Counted from the first letter of the stretch, positions 52,559 through 62,451 are shown. The stretch is 64,000 nucleotides of DNA from Cerasicoccus arenae (GCF_014651635.1 NZ_BMXG01000020.1:16608-80607), one strand, 5' to 3'. A program made the numbers and translations. Notes: generated from the letters alone by a model not told the origin.

Positions 52559-53494
52559 GTGGCGGTAATCGTTGAGTCGTTGGAGCAGGCGGAAGCTGCC
52601 GGGCCGTTACATTTGGCCCTCGGGATGTTTGATGGCGTGCACCTTGGGCATCAGGCAGTGATTGAGTCTGCGGTGCACTCCGCGCGTCGCACGGGGGGAC
52701 AGGCTGGCGTGCTGACTTTTGACCCGCATCCGAGCACGCTCTTCCGCCCCAGTAACCCCACACGACTGCTGCAAACACGTGGTGTAAAAGAGCATTTACT
52801 GCGGGAACGAGGTGTGGAGCTGATCATTTTCCAACGTTTCACGGCGGAGTTTGCTGGCGTCGAATCGGCGCAATTTCCGCTGATGTTACGTTCCCATTTA
52901 CCGACGCTACGTTCGTTGCATATTGGCGAAAACTTTCGCTTTGGACGAGGACGGCAAGGGAATGTCAGTGCATTGATTGAGGCGTGCCAACCTTTGAATA
53001 TCGGCGTGTTCAGCGTGGAGCGCATCAAGCACAATGGCGAACCGATCAGCAGCACGCGCATCCGTGAATCTCTGGCTGAAGGTTCCTTGGAAGAGGTCAA
53101 CGAGCTGCTCGGCTATACCTATTTTTCGCTGGGGCCAGTGATTCCGGGAAGGCAATTGGGGCGCACGCTGGGGTTCCCTACGCTGAATGTTCGTTGGTCG
53201 CCCGAGTCGCGTCCTCGCTTGGGCGTTTATGCTGTTCGTGTGCGCCGAGATACGCCCAATTCGATGTGGGAGAACGCAGTGGCGAACTTTGGTTTGCGTC
53301 CCACAGTGGAAAATGCGGTCGTCGAGCCGTTGCTTGAAATACACGCACTTTGCGATACAAAGCTATCCACAGGAGATCAGTTGATTATTGAGTGGATGCA
53401 GTTCTTGCGCCCCGAACAGAAGTTCGAGTCATTGGATGCACTCAAGGAGCAAATTGCGCAGGATAAAGCCGTGGCGATCAAGCTGTTAGCGTGA
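52559..53494 (+). CDS. ribF: Bifunctional riboflavin kinase / FAD synthetase
   Basis: 311 residues from a GTG. The N-terminal nucleotidyltransferase (FAD synthetase) has LGMFDGVHLGHQAV and ISSTRIRESLAEG; the C-terminal flavokinase has GRQLGRTLGFPTLNV and VANFGLRPTVEN. It makes FMN and FAD from riboflavin. It begins 9 bp after truB, a frequent neighbourhood, and is the last gene of the nusA block. It converges head-on with the FUSC gene (stops adjacent at 53494/53495). Confidence 0.95.
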   Translation: MAVIVESLEQAEAAGPLHLALGMFDGVHLGHQAVIESAVHSARRTGGQAGVLTFDPHPSTLFRPSNPTRLLQTRGVKEHLLRERGVELIIFQRFTAEFAGVESAQFPLMLRSHLPTLRSLHIGENFRFGRGRQGNVSALIEACQPLNIGVFSVERIKHNGEPISSTRIRESLAEGSLEEVNELLGYTYFSLGPVIPGRQLGRTLGFPTLNVRWSPESRPRLGVYAVRVRRDTPNSMWENAVANFGLRPTVENAVVEPLLEIHALCDTKLSTGDQLIIEWMQFLRPEQKFESLDALKEQIAQDKAVAIKLLA

Positions 53495-55711
53495 TCAGAA
53501 AAATTCGCTGCGCTGGAGCACGCTAAAATTCAGGGCTGCAATTTCTTTCTCGGTGGTGGAAACCAGTGATGTTAGTTCGTGGTAACGACGAACCAACGAC
53601 AAAAATCCCCCAAGCTCTTCGGCAGTGAGTTCACGGGTGGCGCGCTCGACGCGGGTCAAGTGAGCCAAGCGTTTTTCCAGTGCTAATACGGCATCGTGAA
53701 GACTGTTGTTGGGAGTGAATCCTTTGTTGTCTTTGAAGGCCGTATGGCACCGTTCCAGAGCGTCTGCGAGCGCGTGATCAAGTGTCGTGAGTTCGCTTCG
53801 CAGTTTGGCGAGCACATCAAGATGCAATTGACGTGCGTTGGCCTGTGCCATGCCTCTTAGCGCAAAGCTAATCGCTTGCACGTGAAGGTAGGTTTGGGTT
53901 AGAGCATTTTTGTCTTTGATCTCGCTGTCGCGGAAGCCGATCTGGCCCAGCCAGTCCAGAGTCTTGGCGGGTAAATATTCAATGCTCGCGAGGTCGATTT
54001 CCTGAGCACGATTAGCGGGCTCAGTTTGTTCACGGACAATGCGGCGATCTTGTTTGCGCATAAAGTAGGAGGCGCGTTGGAAAAAACTGCCGAGTTCGCG
54101 GCGAAATTCTCGTTCGGGCAGCACCGGCCAGATCAGGCGCTGCACCAGCGCTGCAATAAACACCCCCAGCAAAATGCCGAAAAATCGATCAAAGCCTGCC
54201 TCCAGGTCGACACTTTGTTGGGCGGAAATAGAGGTCATCAGCAAGAAGGCGATTTGCGCCTGAAAGCCCGCGTAGGAGTACTTGAGTGGGCCATTATTAA
54301 TCCAAGAAAACAAAAAGAAAATTCCAAAAAGCGGGATCGCGTAGCCATAATAGGTTGAGAAATTCGGCTCGACGAATGCGAGTGTGAACGCGCCGAAGAG
54401 ACCACCCAACAAACAACCACCAAGGCGAAGCATGGACTTTTGATTACTAGCTGTGATGGAGACCTGCATTACAATCGCACAGGTGAGAAATGCCGTGACG
54501 CCAGATGGCCACTGGAGCCAGAGGTAGGCATAGAGTGCGATGAGACAGGCAATGCCCACCTTGATGCCGTGCTGTAGGCGCTTGATGTCCAGCCGCCATA
54601 GGTCTGGTTTTAGCCGAATGCGATCTGGCAGTTTTTCCGCCTCGGCGTCACAGAAAATAATGCGATCAGATTGAGCAAGTCGAATCAGTGACTGGCGCAG
54701 GGAGTCCAGGTCGCCAATGAAAGAGAAGAAATTCGTGGTGTCCTCAACTGGATATTTAAAGGTGATTAGTTCGTGGCGCAGGGCCTGCACTTTACGTTCC
54801 AAAATTTCCCGTGCCTCATGACTTGCTTGTAACTTTCGGGGTGGTTGATTGGCGCTAAGGTCGTCAATCAACTGGGAGAAATCGCTTAGGAATGCGTCGA
54901 TGAAGTCCTGAAGCTCGCTGCCCAATTCTTTCTGGAATTCGCGTGGTGCATCAGAACCACTCGCGCGTAGACTGGTGACAACGGCCACGAAGCTTTGACG
55001 TGTTTCACGGATGGTTTCCTCAGCGGCGTGCTGGTGGTGCAGCAACCGACTGCTGTCACGCAGTGCGGATTGGAGAAGTGTCATCAGTGCAGGGAATCGA
55101 GCAGCGAGGGCACGTTCGCGGTCTTCCAAGTCGTCCGGTATGGGAGCACCATTCTGATAATGTGCAATGGCGATTTCGAGCAGACTCCTGCATTCTTTGA
55201 GCGCGTCGGCGACCTTGTAGCGCAGCGCGTCCGATGCTCGTTGTGGGAAGAGCAGATTGTTGACAATGAGCGCTACTACTACGCCCAACGCGATCTCCAG
55301 CGTGCGATAAAGCACGAGGTCCCAGATTTCTCCAGGATTAACGACCGTCTGGCCCATGATGATGCAGATGGTGATGCCGCCGATTAAGAAAAAGTAGGGA
55401 TAGGTTTTGCCAATCGCGCCATAGCCTGCAAAGACGAGAAATAGAAACAGCGCAATGCTCATCATTACCTGATCTTGCTCAAACCAGTCAGTGAAGGCGT
55501 ATGCGGTTAGACCAGCAATCACGGTGCCTAGGACACGGAGCACCGACTTTTCAAACGCCGCGCCAACATAGGGCAGGAAGGTAATGAAGACAGTGATGCC
55601 CGTCCAGTAAGGGCGCTGCCAGTTGAGCTTCATGGCGATGCCCAATGCGATCACGACTGCGAGCGCAGTCTTAAAGGAGGTTAGCAAACGCAGTTGATTA
55701 GCAGTCAGCAT
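53495..55711 (-). CDS. FUSC-family inner membrane protein (AaeB/YccS-like efflux component)
   Basis: 738 residues. Two repeats of membrane segments are visible: residues about 10-165 (ALAVVIALGIAMKLNWQRPYWTGITVFITFLP and on) and 385-540 (GIACLIALYAYLWLQWPSGVTAFLTCAIVMQ and on), separated by cytosolic helical regions, as in the fusaric acid resistance family and aromatic acid exporters such as AaeB. The divergent partner genes encode DUF1656 and a periplasmic adaptor, which together form a typical AaeXAB-like efflux system. Substrate unknown. Confidence 0.9.
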   Translation of the reverse strand: MLTANQLRLLTSFKTALAVVIALGIAMKLNWQRPYWTGITVFITFLPYVGAAFEKSVLRVLGTVIAGLTAYAFTDWFEQDQVMMSIALFLFLVFAGYGAIGKTYPYFFLIGGITICIIMGQTVVNPGEIWDLVLYRTLEIALGVVVALIVNNLLFPQRASDALRYKVADALKECRSLLEIAIAHYQNGAPIPDDLEDRERALAARFPALMTLLQSALRDSSRLLHHQHAAEETIRETRQSFVAVVTSLRASGSDAPREFQKELGSELQDFIDAFLSDFSQLIDDLSANQPPRKLQASHEAREILERKVQALRHELITFKYPVEDTTNFFSFIGDLDSLRQSLIRLAQSDRIIFCDAEAEKLPDRIRLKPDLWRLDIKRLQHGIKVGIACLIALYAYLWLQWPSGVTAFLTCAIVMQVSITASNQKSMLRLGGCLLGGLFGAFTLAFVEPNFSTYYGYAIPLFGIFFLFSWINNGPLKYSYAGFQAQIAFLLMTSISAQQSVDLEAGFDRFFGILLGVFIAALVQRLIWPVLPEREFRRELGSFFQRASYFMRKQDRRIVREQTEPANRAQEIDLASIEYLPAKTLDWLGQIGFRDSEIKDKNALTQTYLHVQAISFALRGMAQANARQLHLDVLAKLRSELTTLDHALADALERCHTAFKDNKGFTPNNSLHDAVLALEKRLAHLTRVERATRELTAEELGGFLSLVRRYHELTSLVSTTEKEIAALNFSVLQRSEFF

Positions 55712-55878
55712 GGATGATTAATCAGTATTGTCTTTAGCTGGGAAATCTTTGCAATCACAAGGCGTCGATGGATTGCTTGCTCGGTGCACATTTTATTTGG
55801 GTAAACTCCTGTTTGTCAGACAGGGGCATGGCGCTGTCATGGGCGTTTTTATCCAAAGGGATTTACCTCGATCCAGAG

Positions 55879-56070
55879 ATGGACCTGCTCGGTTTTTACC
55901 TGCCTTTTTCATTTTTCATAACGATCGGGGGCTTTGTGTTAGCATGGCTGCTGGCTTGGGTGATGGACCATGTGGGGCTGACGCGTTTTGTCTGGCACCC
56001 GCCTTTATTTTTATTTGCGATGATGATCGGTTGTACTGCGGGGCTGGGCCTGTTACTTTTCCCACGATGA
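55879..56070 (+). CDS. DUF1656 small membrane protein (AaeX-like)
   Basis: 63 residues (MDLLGFYLPFSFFITIGGFVLAWLLAWVMDHVGL and the end RFVWHPPLFLFAMMIGC, two helices). The RFVWHP motif before the second helix is the DUF1656 mark, as in AaeX, which accompanies AaeA and AaeB. The open frame begins 37 codons upstream, but the ATG at 55879 fits the family. Its stop overlaps the adaptor start (ATGA at 56067-56070), so translation is coupled. Confidence 0.9.
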   Translation: MDLLGFYLPFSFFITIGGFVLAWLLAWVMDHVGLTRFVWHPPLFLFAMMIGCTAGLGLLLFPR

Positions 56071-57839
56071 TTAAGGGGTTCCTCAAGGTGCTTTTTACCC
56101 TGCTTGCGGTGGTTGCGGCCAGTCTGCTAGCGTGGCGTTTCTATGAGCTCTATGATGACCACCCTTGGACGCGTGACGGGCAGGTGCGCGCCTATGTGGT
56201 AGGTATTGCGGCTCGGGTGGATGGCCCAATGGTAAAGGTGTCCGTGCGGGACAACCAATGGGTCAATGCAGGCGATCTGCTTTTTGAAATCGATCCGACT
56301 GACTATGAAAAAGAAGTCCGTCGCGCTGAAGCTGCGTTAGAGCGGTACAAGACAGTGGCGGCCAATTTGAAACTGGAAGTTGAGCGCCGCCGCAGTCTGG
56401 TGTCCCAAGAGTTAATTTCGCTGGAGAACTTCCAGGACTTGGAGGCGCAATATGTTGAAGCCGTAGCAGACATTGCTGTGGGCGAAGCCGAGTTGGAATT
56501 GGCCCGCCTCAATCTGAACTACACCCAGGTTAATGCACCTGTCAGCGGCTACATTACGAATTTGGAGGTCACGGTTGGCTCTTATGTCCATACGGGCCAG
56601 TCTCTGATGGCGCTCGTCGATGCGAGTTCGTTCTGGATTTCCGCGTATTTCAAAGAGACGGATTTACAGGAAATCAAACCGGGTGATCGCGTGCGCGTCG
56701 TGTTGATGGGTGATTTCTTTGAGCCATTTCATGGTGAGGTGGAGAGTATCAGCTGGGGCATTTTCCGAGAGGATGGGTCAATCAATTCGGCGACCCAGTT
56801 GCCCATGGTCAGACCGACGGTGGACTGGGTGCGCCTAGCCCAACGCTTTCCCGTGCGGATTCGGCCGATTAATCTACCGGCAAATATCCAACTGCGCGTC
56901 GGGCAAACAGTGTCTGTGATGATTGACCCGATTCTGGAATCCGAATTTGAAGCAAAAAAAGCCGTTGCAGACAAGCGTGCCGTATTGACGGATGATTTTC
57001 CGAAAACGTTGACTGATGGCCGCGGCGAACAAGTGACGATTAAACGCCTGCCGAAACGCGTGATCAGCCTCGCGCCAAGTACGACACAATGGATGCGTGA
57101 AATTGGTGCAGAGTCGCTTTTAATCGGCGTGACGAATTATTGCGAGCTCAGCGATGAGGCAGGGGAGATAACGCGCTACGCGGCGCATCCCGTGCCGTCC
57201 TATGAGTCAATCGTTGCCGCCAAGCCCGATTTAATTGTTACCGCTGATATCGCCGATCCGCAACACATTGCCAAGTTACGTGCGCTTGGTCAAACCGTGC
57301 TAGTACTCAACAACGATGGCTACGACGGCGTGCTTCGCGACGGTGCGACTTTGGGGGAGGCGTTGGCTCGGCAAGACGTTGCCGCAGACGCAATTGCTCA
57401 GCTTCAGGCTGATCGCGCCGCCGTGTCGGCATCAGTGGCAAATCGCGATTCACCGCCTAAAGTCTTGCTGGCGCTGAACCCTAAGCTGGACTTCGTCGCC
57501 GGGCCAGGTAGCTATGCTGATAGCTTGCTTGGACTAGTCGGCGCGGAAAACGTGGCTGCCAACGCGTCGTCGATGTGGCCACATCTCTCGCGCGAAGCAG
57601 TGATCAACGCCGATCCAGACATTATCCTAGTAACGCAGTCGCTGGCTGGTGGAGCTGAACTAGCGCAGGCGGAGTTGCTTGCCACACTACAGGGCGATCC
57701 CATCTGGCGAGAACTCACCGCCGTGAAAAACGGCCGTGTTGCGGTGGTGGATTCGCAATTGATCAATGTGCCTGGTCCTCGCATTGGCGATGCGCTTAAG
57801 GCAGTGCATGCAGCCGTTAACAAGACGCAACCGCAATAA
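56067..57839 (+). CDS. HlyD-type membrane fusion protein fused to a BtuF/TroA-like periplasmic binding domain
   Basis: 590 residues from the ATG at 56067; a longer frame upstream overlaps the DUF1656 gene. Residues 8-24 form one membrane helix. Residues about 33-290 are a periplasmic adaptor: TRDGQVRAYVVGIAARVDGPMVKVSVRDNQWVNAGDLLFEIDP (read in parts, biotinyl-lipoyl-like half), a helical hairpin, NYTQVNAPVSGYITNLEVTVGSYV (second half) and the barrel. Residues about 315-590 are a cobalamin/iron-type binding protein: LTDGRGEQVTIKRLPKRVISLAPSTTQWM, IGVTNYCELSDEA, AAKPDLIVT, WPHLSREAVINADPDIILV, NGRVAVVDSQLINVPGPRI. The joint is in frame without a stop or tract. Usually these are separate proteins. 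Confidence 0.88.
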   Translation: MIKGFLKVLFTLLAVVAASLLAWRFYELYDDHPWTRDGQVRAYVVGIAARVDGPMVKVSVRDNQWVNAGDLLFEIDPTDYEKEVRRAEAALERYKTVAANLKLEVERRRSLVSQELISLENFQDLEAQYVEAVADIAVGEAELELARLNLNYTQVNAPVSGYITNLEVTVGSYVHTGQSLMALVDASSFWISAYFKETDLQEIKPGDRVRVVLMGDFFEPFHGEVESISWGIFREDGSINSATQLPMVRPTVDWVRLAQRFPVRIRPINLPANIQLRVGQTVSVMIDPILESEFEAKKAVADKRAVLTDDFPKTLTDGRGEQVTIKRLPKRVISLAPSTTQWMREIGAESLLIGVTNYCELSDEAGEITRYAAHPVPSYESIVAAKPDLIVTADIADPQHIAKLRALGQTVLVLNNDGYDGVLRDGATLGEALARQDVAADAIAQLQADRAAVSASVANRDSPPKVLLALNPKLDFVAGPGSYADSLLGLVGAENVAANASSMWPHLSREAVINADPDIILVTQSLAGGAELAQAELLATLQGDPIWRELTAVKNGRVAVVDSQLINVPGPRIGDALKAVHAAVNKTQPQ

Positions 57840-57902
57840 GGGTGGGTTTAGGGGTAGGGGGCGATGAGTGGGGCTTGTCGATGTGGAAGCGGCTAGGGGG
57901 AG

Positions 57903-58952
57903 CTATTCGCTAGTTTCGGTGTCTTTCGTGGGCACGGTGTCGGACATTAGGTAGGCGATGCCGCGGGTGTTTGCACTGGCTTCCAGCGCGACCTTGATTG
58001 CCATTGTCAGCGGCACTGAGAGCAGCATACCGACGGGGCCCAGCATCCATGCCCAGAGGAATAGTGTGACGATGATAATCATCGGCGAGAGACCGAGGCC
58101 CTTGCCCATGTAACGCGGCTCAAGCACATTACTGATGCCTACATTGATAATTAAGTAGCCTGCCGCGACAATCATGGCATCTCCCATACCATGCAGGACG
58201 ATGGCCAGCAGGATACCCGGAACCGCCGCAATGATTGAGCCAATGCTCGGCACAAAGTTCAGCAGGAAAGCCAACACGCCCAGCAGGATCGGATAGTCCA
58301 CGCCCATTAGGATGAGCAGTGTTGTCACGAGTACGCCGGTCATCGCGCTCATCACGGTTTTCATGCCCATGTAATGTCGAACATTGTCGACAATGCGCTC
58401 CAGATCTTGCCAGCGGTTATCCGTCATCCCGGGCAGATGTCGGATTTTATCCGGCAGGCGAGCGGCCTCCATCAGGATGAAAATCGCGATCAGAATAATG
58501 ACGAAAGCGTTAGACAAGATGCCGCCAATAGATTTTAGAAGGTTCGCGGTCTGGGTGAAGAGCGAGCGGACGTCGAATGTTTTGGCGACCCAGTCTTCCT
58601 CGATTTCGACGCCGTGCGATTCCAGCCACTTGACGCTGTCATTGATCTGCAGGGTCAGTTCCCGCTGATACTTTGATAGATTGCCAGCGAAATCATTAAT
58701 GGCATTGGTGAAGAAGGTCGCGCCAAACAGGCCAATGCCAAGCATACCCAGAATTAGCACTATTAATGCCGCCCACGAAGGGGCACCTTTGCGCTGAAGC
58801 CAGAAGTAAATCGGAGCAATCAGGATGACTAGGAACACCGCCAGTAAGAATGGCACGACAATCGCCGCCGCCGCCTTAAGCCCAGCGATAATGATCACGG
58901 TTGCGGCGACTCCGAACAAGACGTTGATGGCTCTCGGACGCATACTTGGCAT
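57903..58952 (-). CDS. AI-2E family transporter (PerM/TqsA-like permease)
   Basis: 349 residues with about eight hydrophobic segments. The pattern AAAIVVPFLLAVFLVILIAPIYFWLQRKGAPSWAALIVLI near the start and the C-terminal GVLAFLLNFVPSIGSIIAAVPGILLAIV and NVLEPRYMGKGLGLSPMIIIVTLFLWAWMLGPVGMLLSVPLT (read in parts) are the family signature. Members export autoinducer-2, small solutes or ions; the substrate is not predictable. The basic tail ends acidic. It is transcribed opposite to the adaptor gene. Confidence 0.93.
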   Translation of the reverse strand: MPSMRPRAINVLFGVAATVIIIAGLKAAAAIVVPFLLAVFLVILIAPIYFWLQRKGAPSWAALIVLILGMLGIGLFGATFFTNAINDFAGNLSKYQRELTLQINDSVKWLESHGVEIEEDWVAKTFDVRSLFTQTANLLKSIGGILSNAFVIILIAIFILMEAARLPDKIRHLPGMTDNRWQDLERIVDNVRHYMGMKTVMSAMTGVLVTTLLILMGVDYPILLGVLAFLLNFVPSIGSIIAAVPGILLAIVLHGMGDAMIVAAGYLIINVGISNVLEPRYMGKGLGLSPMIIIVTLFLWAWMLGPVGMLLSVPLTMAIKVALEASANTRGIAYLMSDTVPTKDTETSE

Positions 58953-58969
58953 GGGAAAGAAATGGGTGT

Positions 58970-59021
58970 GTTTGTCAGTTCGTAAGTTGATTTAGGCAGA
59001 AACTCAACTCAACTGACAAAC
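58970..59021 (-). repeat. Two-tier inverted repeat between hisF and the permease gene
   Basis: GTTTGTCAGTT (58970-58980) is an exact reverse complement of AACTGACAAAC (59011-59021), and inside it AGTTGA (58985-58990) pairs with TCAACT (59004-59009). No U-run follows on either strand. It lies 18 bp after the hisF stop and may be a transcript-end or processing structure. Confidence 0.5.
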
Positions 59022-59039
59022 TTTTGGGACCGACGAACT

Positions 59040-59798
59040 TCAAAGTCGAACCGGTAGGTTCGCATTAGCTAACGCTTCTTTTGCCTGGCGAATGGTATAC
59101 GTGCCAAAGTGGAAAATCGACGCCGCCAGAACTGCGCTGGCTTTCCCGTCGTGTATTACGTCGACGAGGTGCTGGAGGTTGCCCGCTCCGCCACTGGCGA
59201 TCACAGGGATCGTGACCGCATCGCTGACGGCGCGTGTGAGGCCAATGTCGTAGCCATTTTTCACGCCATCAGAGTCCATACTGGTCAGTAGGATTTCGCC
59301 CGCGCCCAGCTCGGTGACTCTCTTTGCCCACTCAACGGCGTCCAAGCCAGTCGGGATACGTCCACCGTGCGTAAAGACTTCCCATTTATCGGGCCCGACA
59401 CGCTTGGCGTCTATTGCGACCACGATGCACTGGTTGCCAAATTTGTCCGAAGCTTCCTTGATCAGCTCAGGGGTCTTAACCGCCGAGGTGTTGAGGGAAA
59501 CCTTATCCGCGCCCGCGTTGAGCATCGCCCGGATGTCCTCAATGCTGCGCAGCCCCCCCCCCACAGTCAGCGGCATAAAGCACTCGCTCGCGGTGCGTTC
59601 CACGACGTCGAGCATGATGTTACGCTCGTCACTTGAGGCGGTGATGTCCAAGAACACTAGCTCATCTGCGCCTTGCTTCTCGTAGGCCTTCGCCTGCTCC
59701 ACGGGATCACCTGCGTCAATCAAGTTGACGAAGTTGACGCCCTTGACCACGCGGCCAGCGTGGACGTCGAGGCAGGGAATGATGCGAACGCTTAGCAT
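59040..59798 (-). CDS. hisF: Imidazole glycerol phosphate synthase cyclase subunit HisF
   Basis: 252 residues, TIM barrel. With HisH it makes IGP and AICAR in histidine synthesis. Start [18 protein letters not shown] holds the catalytic Asp; the second catalytic Asp is in VVAIDAKR, and phosphate-binding motifs are in VGGGLRS and [11 protein letters not shown]. Gly-Gly-Gly in VGGGLRS is encoded within a run of ten G (59553-59562 as C). No other his gene is adjacent. Confidence 0.97.
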   Translation of the reverse strand: MLSVRIIPCLDVHAGRVVKGVNFVNLIDAGDPVEQAKAYEKQGADELVFLDITASSDERNIMLDVVERTASECFMPLTVGGGLRSIEDIRAMLNAGADKVSLNTSAVKTPELIKEASDKFGNQCIVVAIDAKRVGPDKWEVFTHGGRIPTGLDAVEWAKRVTELGAGEILLTSMDSDGVKNGYDIGLTRAVSDAVTIPVIASGGAGNLQHLVDVIHDGKASAVLAASIFHFGTYTIRQAKEALANANLPVRL

Positions 59799-59833
59799 TT
59801 TGCACTTCCAGATCCGGAATTTACGTTGCGGAA

Positions 59834-61588
59834 CTATTCATCAGCCATGGCCAAGTCGGGCTCGAACTCTACCATGAGACGGTATTGTTGGCCTGGGCGC
59901 ATGATGAGAGGATGGTCGCGCTTGAGGGATTGCAAGAAGTGGAGTTTGCCCCAGTAGGTCTTGTAATCGGAGTCTGCGGTCACGGATTGCGTGTCCCATT
60001 CAGCGTGGAAGTCATCCTTGACGACCGCAGGTCGAAGGCCTTCAGCGCCGAGTGTGAAGCTCATACCGTGGCGATAAGTCGAGTGTGGCGTGCCAAGAGC
60101 AATCAGGTAGCGCATGGAGTCCATGGTGACCTGTTGCTTGACCGTGAAGACGAATTCGCTGGTCATCTTGCCGCCGAGGAAGGTCCACGTGACCTTACAG
60201 GAACCTAGGCCGCTAACGTATTTTTCGTCAGTGGTGATAAGGTCCGGTTGCTCGTAGGAGAAGGTGAGGGCGTTGCGGAGTCCCTGACGGATTGTGCAAC
60301 GTTTGCCGTAAAATGCTGGGATCACGATCTTGTCGCCGAAGGTAAGCTCAGGCAGGAGGATCGGCAAGTATTTGGCCACTGGCCAGTCTACGACGCCTGG
60401 GCAATGCGGGAAGGCGAGAGAGTCGCTGAAGCGTTCACGACCTTGGCTAATAAGCGGGATTTGCACGTGCAGGCCGCTATCGGGGTCGTGATACATGAAC
60501 AAGCCCTGTTCCTTCTTGTGGGACTTGTCAAAGACGACGAAGCGGCTGACGCGCTTGACCGGCGCTGGCTTGGCATCCATCGTGCCGCCGATTGAGCGAG
60601 CGAGGCGGGCCCACTGGCACAGGTAGCGCGCAGCGTCAAAGTTGGCCATGCGCGTGGTGTGGTTGTCACCAGTCGTGCGTTCGTCGTCACGGATGACGAG
60701 GAAGCCGTGTTCGCGGTCCACGTAGGTCAGAAAGAAGAATTGGAACAGTCGACGCATCAGGTCGACATATTTCGGCTTGTCGGTGTCGGTGATCCAGCCA
60801 TCGCGCAGGGCTTGCAGGATGAGGCTGATGCAGTGCATCTGGCCATAGGCACCAATGCCACGGCCGTAGCACCAGCCCATGCCGTCTAGGCGGACTACGT
60901 CAGGCAGCATCTTGAGATACTTTTCAGCGTGGGTGCGTAGGCTAGGTAGCTTGCGGTCGCGCAGGTGCATGTTGGAGTGCAACTGTAGGGCCTGGCGGAT
61001 AAAGACAAAGCTGAGGATGCCGTATATGTCGAACGAGCCACCGAGACCGGTGGGTTCGTCGTCCATGTAGCCAGTGGAGCTGTTTTCCTTGATGCGCTCG
61101 ATGAATCGATCAACGAGCTTGCCGGTCTCATCCTTCTTGGAGAGGCCCATGGAAAAGCGTGTAACTGCCTTGGCGATGTTAAAGGACTGCAGGTGGTTGT
61201 CGTAGTCGCTACGTTGAAGCAGGCGCTTGTCGAACGTTTCCTGAGTTTGCTCCAAGAGGCGCTCCCATACGGGGTTGCGCTCCTTGGCTGGGCTGAAGGA
61301 CAGCAGACCGAGCGCGGCATAAGCCAACCCGTTCTCTGCTTCCTCATCGGTAAAGGTCTGCGCGGTGACGGTCCGCGCGACCAGGTCAACCAAATCATGG
61401 TCGCCAAATTTCGATTCGTTAGTCAGTCGGAAGTATTCGCCGATGGCGAGCGCGGCATGGCCGGGCTCATCCGTACGGGAGTGCTCACCTTCGATGGGAC
61501 GGATCGTGCCATCTTCGTTGATGGCGTCTAGATTATGGCTCAGGATCGCCTGGGCCATGTCAAGGCACTGCTCTGCAAAGTTCTGCAT
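59834..61588 (-). CDS. Large cytosolic protein of unknown function, (alpha/alpha)-toroid-like
   Basis: 584 residues, no signal peptide or membrane segment. Residues about 1-330 read as repeating helices with aromatic and Gly-Asp turns ([40 protein letters not shown]), resembling the (alpha/alpha) toroid of glycoside hydrolases or polysaccharide lyases. Residues about 340-575 are strand-rich ([52 protein letters not shown]). The two-part layout resembles some carbohydrate-active enzymes, but I see no catalytic motif I can name. It lies 35 bp upstream of hisF on the same strand and may share its transcript. Identity is unresolved. Confidence 0.75.
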   Translation of the reverse strand: MQNFAEQCLDMAQAILSHNLDAINEDGTIRPIEGEHSRTDEPGHAALAIGEYFRLTNESKFGDHDLVDLVARTVTAQTFTDEEAENGLAYAALGLLSFSPAKERNPVWERLLEQTQETFDKRLLQRSDYDNHLQSFNIAKAVTRFSMGLSKKDETGKLVDRFIERIKENSSTGYMDDEPTGLGGSFDIYGILSFVFIRQALQLHSNMHLRDRKLPSLRTHAEKYLKMLPDVVRLDGMGWCYGRGIGAYGQMHCISLILQALRDGWITDTDKPKYVDLMRRLFQFFFLTYVDREHGFLVIRDDERTTGDNHTTRMANFDAARYLCQWARLARSIGGTMDAKPAPVKRVSRFVVFDKSHKKEQGLFMYHDPDSGLHVQIPLISQGRERFSDSLAFPHCPGVVDWPVAKYLPILLPELTFGDKIVIPAFYGKRCTIRQGLRNALTFSYEQPDLITTDEKYVSGLGSCKVTWTFLGGKMTSEFVFTVKQQVTMDSMRYLIALGTPHSTYRHGMSFTLGAEGLRPAVVKDDFHAEWDTQSVTADSDYKTYWGKLHFLQSLKRDHPLIMRPGQQYRLMVEFEPDLAMADE

Positions 61589-61801
61589 GTAGGTCGTGTG
61601 GTCTCCGCGATTGTTCGCGTTTCGGAAAAAAGGCTATCAGTTGTGCGTCACGCTCAATCGCTGTCAACCTCCTTTATGTGTGCAATATCATTTGTATGAA
61701 TTGAGGCCATACAGTTGTGTGTCAATAAAGTGCCTTGCGCTGAGGTGTGGTTTTGCTAATTTCCCCGTTTTTCCAACCAAAAACCCAAACTCTGCGCATT
61801 T

Positions 61802-62431
61802 ATGTCACGACTAATTTCGAGCTGGATTCTTTTATTGCTGGGCGCTTCGGCGCTGTCTGCCTTTGATGGTGATATCGTCATGGAAACCACCATGGGAGAT
61901 CAGTCTATGAAGACGACTTTTGTCGCCAAGGGTGACAAACTCAAACTTGCTATGCCTGAGGGGCAGGGCACCCTCATTCTGGACTCCAAGGGTAAGACGA
62001 TGACGATTATCATGGACGCTCAGAAAATGTACATGGTGCAGCCGATTAACCCAGAGCAGATGGGGCCTCAGCCTGATGGTGAAATTCAGGACACAGGCGA
62101 AACTGCGGAGATCTTTGGCATGAACGCCCGTAAAGTCTATTTTGTAGAGCCCGATGGCAAAAAGTCTGAAATCTGGGCGACCAGCGAGTTACAGAATGAG
62201 GCGCTCACCAACATGCCTGGCATGAACGAAAATATGGTCTCGCAGCTTGAGCAAATATTCGGCAGCCCACACGTTTTCCCTCTGAAGATGGTCGTTTTTG
62301 CTCCCGATGGCTCCACTGAAATGACAATGAACGTTGCTGAAATCAAGGAACGTGATGTCGCCGATGCCGAGGTCACAATTCCAGCCGATTACAAAGAGTT
62401 TTCAATGCCGGCTGGTGCGCACGGCCAATAA
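61802..62431 (+). CDS. Secreted DUF4412-like protein
   Basis: 209 residues. A signal peptide (ISSWILLLLGASALSAF) precedes a body starting DGDIVMETTMGDQSMKTTFVAKGDKLKLAMP, then GTLILDSKGKTMTIIMDAQKMYMVQP, the usual DUF4412 pattern: a beta sheet carrying Met-rich strands. DUF4412 proteins are exported and of unknown role, perhaps related to the outer membrane LolA/LolB-like fold. Unusually Met-rich (about 18 Met). A strong terminator follows; the subtilase gene is convergent. Confidence 0.85.
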   Translation: MSRLISSWILLLLGASALSAFDGDIVMETTMGDQSMKTTFVAKGDKLKLAMPEGQGTLILDSKGKTMTIIMDAQKMYMVQPINPEQMGPQPDGEIQDTGETAEIFGMNARKVYFVEPDGKKSEIWATSELQNEALTNMPGMNENMVSQLEQIFGSPHVFPLKMVVFAPDGSTEMTMNVAEIKERDVADAEVTIPADYKEFSMPAGAHGQ

Positions 62432-62451
62432 TTCGAGCTGACGCTTTTTTT

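Noticed and set aside
55728..56066. Upstream extension of the adaptor frame (113 residues)
   Set aside because: It overlaps the DUF1656 gene in another phase, and its residues are not protein-like; the DUF1656 stop and adaptor ATG overlap instead.
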